Assembly (NCBI GenBank): GCA_030432015.1
Contig: JAUIHJ010000178.1
Location: forward strand, 1 to 11,814
Direction of reading: 5' to 3'
Origin: a bacterium
GTDB taxonomy: Bacteria > Planctomycetota > Planctomycetia > Pirellulales > Pirellulaceae
DNA: 11,814 nucleotides
Shown here: positions 1 to 6,389 of the stretch, one piece after another
Layout of the letters: every line of letters begins with the position of its first letter
How positions within the stretch are numbered: the first letter of the stretch is position 1
Notes under the pieces: model-generated
Database searches by the model: none
Told to the model about the DNA's origin: nothing
Seen by the model: the letters and a program-made list of their open reading frames with translations, nothing else
Position numbers and translations under genes: made by a program

Positions 1-52
1 CTGACGCCTGGGCCGGGATTGCCAAGAATAACGCCGCAGCCAATAGCCTCAC
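1..52 (-). CDS. N-terminus of a secreted protein (partial, runs off the window)
   Basis: A GTG codon at 52-50 overlaps the TGA stop of the membrane protein gene (GTGA), and the frame stays open to the window edge. The 17 visible residues start V(M)-R-L-L-A-A-A-L-F-L-A-I-P and end A-Q-A-S: one basic residue, a hydrophobic core and an A-Q-A cleavage site, which is a textbook Sec signal peptide. The four-base overlap suggests translational coupling with the gene before it. Nothing of the mature protein is visible, so no function can be given. The call rests on the signal-peptide shape and the overlap only; no convincing separate ribosome binding site is seen. Confidence 0.5.
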   Translation of the reverse strand, partial: MRLLAAALFLAIPAQAS

Positions 53-459
53 TTAAGGCGACCGTCTTTTAAATCATAAACCGGAATGGCGTCCTTCTGA
101 AATCCGCGCCGCACCCAGCGGGTTAGCCAGAGACAGATATAGGCCGCGCCCCAAGCTAGGGGGATTGGAATAAGGCCGACAGCAAGACCGAACTCGCGCC
201 CGGAGGAAAAGGCATAGTCCCTCGCTTGCGCGAGGTCGTCTGAGCATTTGGCAAAGTCGTCAATCTTGAGGCAATTTCTGTACATTTCGTCAGCTGTGGT
301 TGAGAGGGACTCGGATAACCAAGCGGCCCCCACAAGACCCGCGCCGACAAGCCATACCACACTCGCTATGACCCCGATTCTCTGCCAGCCGTTGGCGTTG
401 GGTGCGGATTTTGTCGTGGAAAGCGCCACCAAAATGATTAATGGGCACAGCGATGTCAT
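49..459 (-). CDS. Small two-helix membrane protein, probably 5'-disrupted
   Basis: Counted from the ATG at 459, the product has 136 residues. From N23 it reads N-G-W-Q-R-I-G-V-I-A-S and continues into a first membrane helix (about residues 27-48). A loop with two cysteines (C63, C72) follows, then a second helix (about 92-113) ending in the basic patch R-W-V-R-R-G-F. I recognise this as resembling small uncharacterised membrane proteins of Rhizobiales, which usually begin within a residue or two of the W-Q-R-I-G motif; this is from memory. The codons upstream of N23 are the antisense of the neighbouring PLP-enzyme remnant, and no start codon sits next to N23. The native start is therefore probably lost, and the ATG at 459 is only the nearest in-frame one; a GTG also lies between them. 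Function unknown. Confidence 0.55.
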   Translation of the reverse strand: MTSLCPLIILVALSTTKSAPNANGWQRIGVIASVVWLVGAGLVGAAWLSESLSTTADEMYRNCLKIDDFAKCSDDLAQARDYAFSSGREFGLAVGLIPIPLAWGAAYICLWLTRWVRRGFQKDAIPVYDLKDGRLK

Positions 460-988
460 GCTGGGTTTGCTCTGCGGACGCTCGGCAGACTGGGAACGGG
501 TCCCCATGGCACTCTCCGCCTGGGGCCTGGCAAGTGGCCCGTTCGAGTCCTGGTTGGCCGCCCGTGGACTGGCTTCCCTCCACCTGCGGGCCGAACGCGC
601 CTTTAGCAACGCCCTTCGTACGGCCACGTTCCTGGCGAGCCACGCGGGCGTCGCCGCGGTCGATTTCCCCGGTCTGCCCGCTCACCCGCACCACGAACTG
701 GCCGCGCGACAATTCGGCGACAAGTTCGGGTCGGTGGTAACGTTTCAACTTGCGGGTGGACGCCCGGCTGCAGATGCGTTCATTACCCGTGCCTCCCAAC
801 TCCCCTTTTCCCCCTCGCTGGGCGAAACCGCCACCACGCTCAGCCACCCCGAATCCACCAGTCATCGCGGGCTAACTCCCGCCGCACGAGCGGCACTGGG
901 AATCTCCGGCGGGACGATTCGGTTGTCTGTGGGAATCGAATCGATCGATTTCATTTTGGCGGCCATCGCGACTGGATTGGGGGAATGA
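368..988 (+). pseudogene. C-terminal half of a Cys/Met-metabolism PLP enzyme (cystathionine gamma-synthase type), N-terminus missing
   Basis: The 206 residues from the in-frame ATG at 368 match the C-terminal half of the cystathionine gamma-synthase/lyase family (fold type I PLP). Seen directly: P-L-A-L-G-A-D, the lysine motif S-A-T-K-M-I-N-G-H-S-D with K22 as the expected Schiff-base lysine, L-S-H-P-E with T-S-H, and the C-terminal R-L-S-V-G-I-E signature. Family members are about 380-400 residues, so roughly the first 180-190 are absent, including the cofactor phosphate-binding region. Upstream in this frame is the antisense of a small membrane protein gene, so the missing half is replaced rather than frameshifted. 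The remaining part has no internal stop and looks freshly cut. An enzyme without the N-terminal half should be inactive. Which substrate the intact enzyme used (cystathionine synthesis, lyase or homocysteine formation) cannot be told. Confidence 0.75.
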
Positions 989-1151
989 ATTCGTTGCGTG
1001 GGAATGGTTTCTGGCACGCCATGGCCAAGCGGTCAAAACAAGGGCAGATCGACTGGCACCTCGCGAAAACTCCCCCAAACCGTGGCTCGTGTGATTTTCA
1101 AATGGCGCGGCTCGTAACCCGACGCGTCCGCATCGGAGTTGCGCCTTTTGC

Positions 1152-1168
1152 GCATGCCGAGGGCATGC
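1152..1168. repeat. Perfect inverted repeat GCATGCC-GAG-GGCATGC
   Basis: Seven-base arms surround a three-base loop. There is no T-run on either side, so it is a poor terminator. It sits in the spacer upstream of infA, inside a stretch that looks like a dispersed planctomycete repeat. Confidence 0.6.
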
Positions 1169-1396
1169 TAGGTTGCAGCCGGGGGGGTGCAAGACCCAGG
1201 AATCAGTGGGCTGGCTGCTCAAGAGCCACGCAGCGGCTTCGTGGCACAACGTCGAAGCGGACGCCTTGGGCCTTGGTTTGGGCTGAATATGCATTCGAAA
1301 AAACAAAAGGCCCGGTTCCCCAAGACTGCCTCTATTGACCAAAGTCGACCCATCCACCAGGATATGGGGTGGAAAATACCAATTCAGATGTTTTTT

Positions 1397-1402
1397 GGAG
1401 GA
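1397..1402 (+). promoter_or_regulatory. Ribosome binding site of infA (GGAGGA)
   Basis: GGAGGA lies five bases before the GTG at 1408. It decides the start: an upstream in-frame ATG at 1369 would add 13 residues not present in the IF-1 family and would place this strong site inside the gene. Confidence 0.85.
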
Positions 1403-1407
1403 ACTTT

Positions 1408-1635
1408 GTGGCGCAAAAGAACAAGGAAGAAGCACTCGAAGTCGAGGGCACCGTGACGCAAGCCTTGGCAAATACCCGATTCCGAGTTCAGTTGGATACC
1501 GGGACCGAGGTCTTAGCGCATGTTGCCGGCCGGATGCGAAAGCATTTCATTCGGATCGTGCCGGGCGACAAAGTCCGAGTCGAACTTTCGCCGTACGACC
1601 TGTCCAAGGGTCGCATCGTCTACCGCGAACGCTAA
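1408..1635 (+). CDS. infA: Translation initiation factor IF-1
   Basis: IF-1 binds the A site of the 30S ribosomal subunit and works with IF-2 and IF-3 in start-site selection. The 75-residue product is the usual family length and is a single S1/OB-fold domain. Diagnostic stretches are K-E-E-A-L-E-V-E-G-T-V near the N-terminus, F-R-V-Q-L-D at 25-30, V-L-A-H-V-A-G-R-M-R at 35-44, F-I-R-I-V-P-G-D-K-V at 47-56 and V-E-L-S-P-Y-D-L-S-K-G-R-I at 58-70, ending Y-R-E-R. Start is GTG, fixed by a GGAGGA site. It appears to stand alone, not in a ribosomal-protein operon; the neighbours on both sides are long spacers. The gene is essential in bacteria where tested, so this copy is probably the working one. 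Confidence 0.97.
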   Translation: MAQKNKEEALEVEGTVTQALANTRFRVQLDTGTEVLAHVAGRMRKHFIRIVPGDKVRVELSPYDLSKGRIVYRER

Positions 1636-1915
1636 GCCACTTGGCTGACACACGCGCACGTCTTGGCGTCCCCACCTGCCATCCGACTTGGCCCAAAGCA
1701 AAAGGGCGGTTTCAGGTCACGACCGTGCTCATTGCATTTCCGCTGAATCGAATCAGGTCGCTCGAATCAGCTTGAATCGACGGATTTCCGTGGAGACGGA
1801 CAGTTTATGCGCCGATGCCGTCACGCGCGGGATCGCGAATTCCGATGGATACGGTGCACCCGCGGGGCCTGCCTGGTTGTTCGCCGGAATGAAACTTACA
1901 AACCGGTAGATCAGG

Positions 1916-1941
1916 AGGCAGCAAGCAGGTTTGTGCTGCCT
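1916..1941. repeat. Hairpin, 8-bp stem (AGGCAGCA / TGCTGCCT)
   Basis: Perfect arms at 1916-1923 and 1934-1941 with a 10-base loop, followed by GGTTTTC on the plus strand. It could be a weak terminator for infA transcription, 280 bases downstream, or part of a larger folded RNA with the 12-bp dyad that follows. Confidence 0.4.
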
Positions 1942-1960
1942 GGTTTTCATTGCACAACCG

Positions 1961-2045
1961 CCGCCAATTCAACGATGACTTTCTGTGAAACTTACGGGTA
2001 CCTTCTGGGAGTAGTACTTGAGCCGCGTCGCGTTTGAATTGGCGG
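1961..2045. repeat. 12-bp perfect inverted repeat closing a 61-base interior
   Basis: CCGCCAATTCAA at 1961-1972 is the exact reverse complement of TTGAATTGGCGG at 2034-2045. As RNA this would be a strong closing stem with smaller internal pairings (for example GTAC with GTAC around 2000-2017). No coding frame spans it convincingly. Confidence 0.5.
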
Positions 2046-2392
2046 GGTCAACCTAATAATTCGTATTCTGGTGCCGGAGCCTACGATATTGCGGAATTTT
2101 TAGCGCCGCCGGCAGGGCGGGGATGTCCCTGACGCTTTGTTAACGCTAAGAATCCGAGTTGGCGAGTGCGATGGTTACCCACAGCGTATGTCTTGAAGTT
2201 GCGCCAATTTGCCGCGCCGAGGCTAAGGATCGCCAACTTAAACTGGCTAGACGACGAAAGACTGCGAAGGCGCCATTGGGGATAGCCAGCCCAAAGAATC
2301 GTACTGCGAACGCAAATTCGCACACCCACTGTCCGAGCGGATTGCTCACCACCACACACATCACAATGAAGATGACTAGGGAGAACCCAAAC

Positions 2393-4066
2393 GTGAAGAC
2401 GCTTTATCGAAATTGCTTGACGTTGGCCACGACATTGGCCACCGTCGCCACGCTCATGCTGGCGCCAACCGCGCCGACGTTGGCTCAGACGGACGGTCAA
2501 AAGCCGGCCCTCGTGGTCTCCATCGCCAGTACAGACACCTTGTTGGGAGACATCAATTACCTCACCAAGGCGGCGGGCGCTCCGGAATTGGGCGGATTCA
2601 TCAATTTGATGGCGGGCCAATACATCGGCGGCCTCGATACGACCAAGCCGTCGGGCATCTACATCAACATTGTTGGCAACGCACCGGTCGGGGTCGCCTT
2701 CGTGGCGGTCAGCGATTTTGATCAAGTTGTCACCAAGATCGAGGACTCGGTCGGCGAGTTGGAAGACGTCGGAGGGGGCGTTCGCAAGCTCTCGCTCCAA
2801 CGCGACATCTTCATCAAGTCGCAGGGTGGCTGGGCCTTCATTTCTGATTCGACCGCAAACTTGAAGGGATTGCCCGAAGACCCGACGAAAATGCTGGGCG
2901 GCCTGAACGAGCAATACAACATCGGGATTCGCGTCGGCATGCAAAGCATTCCGCAGGAGTTGCGGCAAATGGCGCTGTCCGAAATCAAGAAAGGTTTCGA
3001 GCAAGCCATGGCCAGCCAGGCGGCTGGCGAAGATGAACAGGAACTGCAAGAGAACCTGGGCCGCCAATCCATCGAGAGCCTCGAACGGTTCATGGCTGAG
3101 GCAGACGAAGTGACCGTCGGATGGGGCGTCGACCAAGCTGATGGAAAAACCTACCTCGATTTCTCCGTGACGGCGTTGGACGGCAGCAAGCTGGCGAAAC
3201 AGGTTGCGACTTCAACCAGCGCAAAATCCGACTTCTCTGGCTTCCTCTTGCCAAACGCTGCAGCCACCCTGCATGTCACGTCGCTGGTGACCGGCCAGGA
3301 TAAAACGCAAGCATTGGAGATGTTAAAAGTCTTGCGGACCAGTGCCGCCGAAGAGATTGACAAAGACGACGACATTCCGAATGAGCAAGTACGAAAGCTG
3401 GCCAAAGAATTCGTCGAATCGATGGTCGATATCCTGGCAGCCACGTTAGAAACGGGACGCGTCAACGGTGGCGCAGCCGTCCTGCTGGATTCCGACGCCG
3501 TGCAGTTTGTCGCCGGGGGATACGTCGCTGATGGCCGTGCCGTCGAAGCGGAATTGAAGAAGCTCGTTAAATTGGCCAAAGAAGCCGATGCCGGCGCGGA
3601 GTTGGATAACATCACGTTCAATGCTGCCAAGCACAACGACGTCGACCTGCACACCTTTACGGTGCCCATTCCGGAAGACGAGCGGGATGCCCGCCGCGTG
3701 TTGGGTGACCGCCTGAACGTGGTTGTCGGTACCGGAAAAACGGCGGCGTATGTGGCGTTCGGTAAGGATTGCACCGAGCTCTTGAAGAAGGTTATTGACG
3801 ACTCCGCAGCCGCGGAAACGTCGGGACCACCGATAGCACTGACCGTTTCGCTTGGGAACATCCTGCAATTTGCTTCAACGTTTCAAACGGAACCGATCGT
3901 GGCCGCCATGGCCAGCGCGTTACAGGAAGCGGACGGCAAGGACAAGATTTCGATCACCGGAGAGGCCATTGACCGGGGCATTCGCTATCGGGTTGAAGTG
4001 GGCGAAGCCGTGCTGAGCCTGATCGGCAAGGTCGCACAAATGCAATCCGGCGCGAACGAATTCTAA
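2393..4066 (+). CDS. Secreted protein of unknown function, planctomycete type
   Basis: The GTG at 2393 is preferred because AGGGAG (2378-2383) lies nine bases ahead and the product then starts directly with a signal peptide: V-K-T-L-Y-R, a hydrophobic core, then P-T-L-A before Q32 as the likely cleavage site. ATG codons at 2366 and 2372 would add a short polar tail and have no ribosome site. The 557-residue product is acidic and lacks further membrane helices. Residues about 190-245 are a highly charged helical stretch rich in E, Q and A, possibly a coiled coil. No catalytic motif or cell-wall anchor is visible, and the only cysteine outside the signal peptide is in a G-K-D-C-T-E stretch. I think of it as one of the many exported proteins of unknown role in planctomycetes. 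It is monocistronic, with a terminator hairpin right behind it. Confidence 0.85.
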   Translation: MKTLYRNCLTLATTLATVATLMLAPTAPTLAQTDGQKPALVVSIASTDTLLGDINYLTKAAGAPELGGFINLMAGQYIGGLDTTKPSGIYINIVGNAPVGVAFVAVSDFDQVVTKIEDSVGELEDVGGGVRKLSLQRDIFIKSQGGWAFISDSTANLKGLPEDPTKMLGGLNEQYNIGIRVGMQSIPQELRQMALSEIKKGFEQAMASQAAGEDEQELQENLGRQSIESLERFMAEADEVTVGWGVDQADGKTYLDFSVTALDGSKLAKQVATSTSAKSDFSGFLLPNAAATLHVTSLVTGQDKTQALEMLKVLRTSAAEEIDKDDDIPNEQVRKLAKEFVESMVDILAATLETGRVNGGAAVLLDSDAVQFVAGGYVADGRAVEAELKKLVKLAKEADAGAELDNITFNAAKHNDVDLHTFTVPIPEDERDARRVLGDRLNVVVGTGKTAAYVAFGKDCTELLKKVIDDSAAAETSGPPIALTVSLGNILQFASTFQTEPIVAAMASALQEADGKDKISITGEAIDRGIRYRVEVGEAVLSLIGKVAQMQSGANEF

Positions 4067-4107
4067 TTCTACGTGTCTGATTCGCAAACCTCTTATGTAC
4101 CTCCCCG

Positions 4108-4139
4108 AGACGCCCGGCTTTTTTCAAAGCCGGGCGTCT
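4108..4139 (+). terminator. Strong hairpin terminator after the secreted-protein gene
   Basis: A 14-bp perfect stem (AGACGCCCGGCTTT at 4108-4121, AAAGCCGGGCGTCT at 4126-4139) has a four-base loop TTTC and lies about 40 bases after the stop. The tail TGGTCTTC has only a modest T content. It is well placed to insulate lysA from the upstream gene. Confidence 0.8.
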
Positions 4140-4245
4140 TGGTCTTCAATCCGTTACCATGATCGTCGGGGCGCAGTCCGCTGCTGGTCGCAGCGCGACA
4201 CTCGTCGTTATGTTGACGAAATTCTAACTATCAGGAACCGTTTCC

Positions 4246-5514
4246 ATGTCCGCCGTGCAGACATTCTCGACCGTGCGAACCGAAATCAACGGCACTTCGG
4301 TGCAAAACCTGGCCCATTCGTTCGGCACTCCGACGTATGTTTACGACGCTGCCAAGATCGCGGAGCGGATTGCCGACTTGCATGCCTTTGACGTAGTTCG
4401 TTATGCCCAGAAAGCAAATTCGAATCTGGCGGTATTGGATTGGGTCCGCCGTCAGGGCGCGGTGGTCGACGCGGTCAGTGCGTTCGAAATCCAGCGTGCC
4501 TTTGCTGCCGGGTATGTCGACGGTAAAGAGCCCGCCGAGATTGTCTACACGGCCGATATCTTCGACACCCCAACACTCGATCTGCTCGTCAAACATGACA
4601 TTCACGTCAATTGCGGCTCGCCAACGATGATCGACCAGTATGGCGAGCGTGCGCCAGGTCGAAATATCACGTTGCGGATCAACCCCGGTTTCGGACACGG
4701 CCACAGCCAGAAAACCAACACCGGCGGCGAGCAATCCAAACACGGGATCTGGCATGACCAGGTCGACGATTGCCTCGTACGAGCTGACCGAAACGGCCTG
4801 GCCGTGACCGGCCTGCACATGCACATCGGCTCGGGCACCGACCTGGACCACCTGGCACAGGTCTGCAGCGCCCTGGAAACGACGGCACGCGGCATCGGCC
4901 GCAGCATCACCACAATCAGTGCCGGAGGTGGATTGCCCACGTTGTATCGTGGAGACGAGCAACCCGTCGATCTGGCCCGCTATTACGAGTTGTGGGATGC
5001 GACGCGCAAGCGATTGGAAGGAGAATTTGGACACAAGATCTCGCTCGAAATCGAGCCTGGCCGGTACCTCGCGGCAGAATGCGGCTATTTGATCACGGAG
5101 ATTCGCGCGATCAAGCAGATGGGTAAGAACCTTTTTTATCTGGTGGATGCCGGCTTCAACAACTTGGCCCGTCCGATTCTCTACGGCGCGTACCATCCCA
5201 TGTCGATCTGTGCCCACGAAGCCAACCCTGATCCGAAACTGCAGGATGTGGTTGTGGGGGGGCCACTCTGTGAGTCGGGGGATATTTTCACGCAAGAGGA
5301 AGGGGGCTTCGTCGCGAGTCGCTCGCTGCCGGTAGCTGCAGTGGGGGACTTTCTGGTGATTGAATGCGCCGGAGCGTATGGGTTCGTGATGTCGTCCAAT
5401 TACAACTCCAAGCCGATGGCAGCGGAAGTCTTGCTCAGGGACGGTAAGCCGCACCTCGTGCGTGCCCGGCAAACGTTTCAGGACGTGATTCGAGGCGAGA
5501 GCATTCCGGAATGA
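4246..5514 (+). CDS. lysA: Diaminopimelate decarboxylase
   Basis: It decarboxylates meso-diaminopimelate to L-lysine, the last step of the DAP pathway, in the cytoplasm with PLP. The 422-residue product is normal length for the fold type III (alanine racemase/ornithine decarboxylase) family. Landmarks: Y-A-Q-K-A-N with K56 as the PLP lysine; H-M-H-I-G-S-G at 191-197; S-A-G-G-G at 225-229, the phosphate-binding loop; E-I-E-P-G-R-Y at 268-274; C-E-S-G-D at 342-346, the second active-site segment contributed across the dimer; and G-A-Y-G-F near 376-380. The ATG at 4246 has AGGA about 10 bases upstream. It stands alone between a terminator and a 328-base gap. Related carboxynorspermidine and arginine/ornithine decarboxylases are possible, but the C-E-S-G-D and E-P-G-R motifs fit LysA best. 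Confidence 0.92.
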   Translation: MSAVQTFSTVRTEINGTSVQNLAHSFGTPTYVYDAAKIAERIADLHAFDVVRYAQKANSNLAVLDWVRRQGAVVDAVSAFEIQRAFAAGYVDGKEPAEIVYTADIFDTPTLDLLVKHDIHVNCGSPTMIDQYGERAPGRNITLRINPGFGHGHSQKTNTGGEQSKHGIWHDQVDDCLVRADRNGLAVTGLHMHIGSGTDLDHLAQVCSALETTARGIGRSITTISAGGGLPTLYRGDEQPVDLARYYELWDATRKRLEGEFGHKISLEIEPGRYLAAECGYLITEIRAIKQMGKNLFYLVDAGFNNLARPILYGAYHPMSICAHEANPDPKLQDVVVGGPLCESGDIFTQEEGGFVASRSLPVAAVGDFLVIECAGAYGFVMSSNYNSKPMAAEVLLRDGKPHLVRARQTFQDVIRGESIPE

Positions 5515-5842
5515 TCCCGCAAATCAGCCCGCAATCGGAAATGGGGGGTGAAACTGACCGATTGACAGCAGGCGTGAGGCGCCTACAAATCACAGGTTGC
5601 GTCGAGCCTCGGCTGGCCGGATTCACCCATTTGGTCACAGTCTGGTTGGCCGGCGTCCGATGACTACCTATACTTGAGCAGTTCAGAAACACCAAATTTT
5701 CAGCCTATCTGGTTGCCGGGGTTAAGTTTAACGCTGCCCGGCGGCGGCCACGATGGACCGATAATGCGACACACTACCTCGCCGAGCCCACTGGTGGGCC
5801 ACGCGGCGACTTGACCGGAATCGTGAGACCAAGGGTTGTTCC
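5515..5842. other. Intergenic spacer of 328 bases before the ferredoxin gene
   Basis: No coding frame is convincing. A weak 5-bp hairpin (AGGCG-TGAGG-CGCCT) lies about 55 bases after lysA. A nested dyad at 5715-5742 is the only clear structure. No clean promoter pair could be picked by eye. Confidence 0.5.
5715..5742. repeat. Nested inverted repeat upstream of the ferredoxin gene
   Basis: GCCGGG (5715-5720) pairs with CCCGGC (5737-5742), and inside it GTTAA (5721-5725) pairs with TTAAC (5728-5732) around GT, with a four-base bulge GCTG. It lies about 100 bases before the ferredoxin start, so it may be an operator or leader hairpin. No T-run follows. Confidence 0.4.
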
Positions 5843-6235
5843 ATGGCCAAAAAAGGGCCCCGCAAGAAGTTGCCGAAGGAAGTTGCCGTTATCAATGCCG
5901 ATAACTGCACCGGATGTGAATCTTGCCTCGAAGTCTGTCCCGTCGATTGCATCGAAATGCGGACCATGAAGTTGGGCGTCAAAGGTAGCCAGTCATGGTG
6001 CGAGATTGACTTGGAACGCTGCGTTGGCTGCGAAGTCTGCGTGCACATCCCGCAAAAGAAGACGAACCCCTACGAGTTGCTCGTCTGCCCTTGGGATGCC
6101 ATCGAAATGGTACCGACGGAACTGTTGGCGCAGACGGTGGCGCAGATCGGCGGTCCACCCGAATATATTCACGAGAACTGGGATCGCCTGGTCGGGACTG
6201 CGCAACATTTGGCCGAACTGAAGGCCGGCGCGTAA
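5843..6235 (+). CDS. Dicluster ferredoxin with a stretched second cysteine motif
   Basis: This small soluble electron carrier has 130 residues. The first cluster motif is the standard C22-x2-C25-x2-C28-x3-C32-P. The second reads C60-x2-C63-x2-C66, but its fourth cysteine is C82-P, 15 residues later instead of three, after a basic insert (Q-K-K-T-N-P). Two further cysteines, C36 and C53, lie outside the classic spacing. The N-terminus is lysine/arginine-rich, and a 40-residue C-terminal tail follows the last cluster. The family knowledge is that each four-cysteine set binds a [4Fe-4S] cluster; whether the second does so here is uncertain. The gene is monocistronic, so its redox partner is not indicated. 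The start has only a weak AAGGG site ahead. Electron-transfer role sure, physiological partner unknown. Confidence 0.88.
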   Translation: MAKKGPRKKLPKEVAVINADNCTGCESCLEVCPVDCIEMRTMKLGVKGSQSWCEIDLERCVGCEVCVHIPQKKTNPYELLVCPWDAIEMVPTELLAQTVAQIGGPPEYIHENWDRLVGTAQHLAELKAGA

Positions 6236-6258
6236 CGCCGCACCGCCAATCGCCCGGC

Positions 6259-6326
6259 GATCGAAGATCGAAGATCGAAGATCGAAGATCGAAGATCGAA
6301 GATCGAAGATCGAAGATCGAAGATCG
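6259..6326. repeat. Heptamer tandem repeat (GATCGAA), nine perfect copies plus GATCG
   Basis: Copies of GATCGAA run without any mismatch from 6259 to 6321, followed by a five-base partial copy to 6326. The array sits in the spacer between the convergent ferredoxin and isomerase genes. Because seven is not a multiple of three, any frame through it cycles through all phases. Each unit holds one GATC site. It probably varies in copy number by slippage. Confidence 0.97.
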
Positions 6327-6389
6327 TTTGCCGGCAAAACGCTCGCCAGCGCATCGAAGTCCGCGTCTGGCGACGGACCCGGCGGCCAC

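Larger units (their letters stand above)
989..1407. other. Intergenic spacer of 419 bases with repeat-like sequence
   Basis: No reading frame here looks like a protein; the open frames are low in hydrophobic cores and match no family I know. The centre, about 1105-1185, resembles a sequence I associate with dispersed intergenic copies in planctomycete genomes and contains a perfect 7+3+7 inverted repeat (GCATGCC at 1152-1158, GGCATGC at 1162-1168). A TTGACC at 1335-1340 could be a -35 element for infA, but no -10 sits at a good distance. Confidence 0.5.
1636..2392. other. Long spacer of 757 bases with hairpins, short direct repeats and a repeat-like 3' part
   Basis: No protein-coding frame here is convincing. 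Seen: an 8-bp hairpin at 1916-1941; a 12-bp perfect inverted repeat (1961-1972 with 2034-2045); a 10-base direct repeat TGAAACTTAC at 1890 and 1986; and CTGCCTGGTT at 1869 and 1936. The part from about 2090 to 2364 resembles sequence I associate with dispersed planctomycete intergenic repeats; read on the minus strand it gives a 72-residue open frame (2146-2364). The 5' leader and promoter of the secreted-protein gene at 2393 must lie at the right end. Confidence 0.5.

Noticed and set aside
248..367. N-terminal extension of the PLP-enzyme frame upstream of 368
   Set aside because: These codons are the antisense of the membrane protein gene and match nothing in the enzyme family.
290..865. Minus-strand open frame of 191 residues
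   Set aside because: It is antisense to the PLP-enzyme remnant, glycine/arginine-rich and without family features: a shadow of codon bias.
985..1338. Plus-strand open frame of 117 residues starting at the remnant's stop
   Set aside because: Composition is arginine-rich and low in structure; it runs through repeat-like sequence and has no ribosome site.
872..1471. Minus-strand open frame of 199 residues
   Set aside because: It crosses the repeat-like spacer and the start of infA and shows no protein-like composition.
2081..3136. Minus-strand open frame of 351 residues
   Set aside because: Most of it is antisense to the secreted protein gene, whose signal peptide, ribosome site and terminator are clear.
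4231..5472. Minus-strand open frame of 413 residues opposite lysA
   Set aside because: It covers almost all of lysA in antisense; lysA has all its family motifs, and this frame has none.
6259..6326. CRISPR array
   Set aside because: The repeats are 7 bp, directly adjacent and without spacers, and no cas gene is present.
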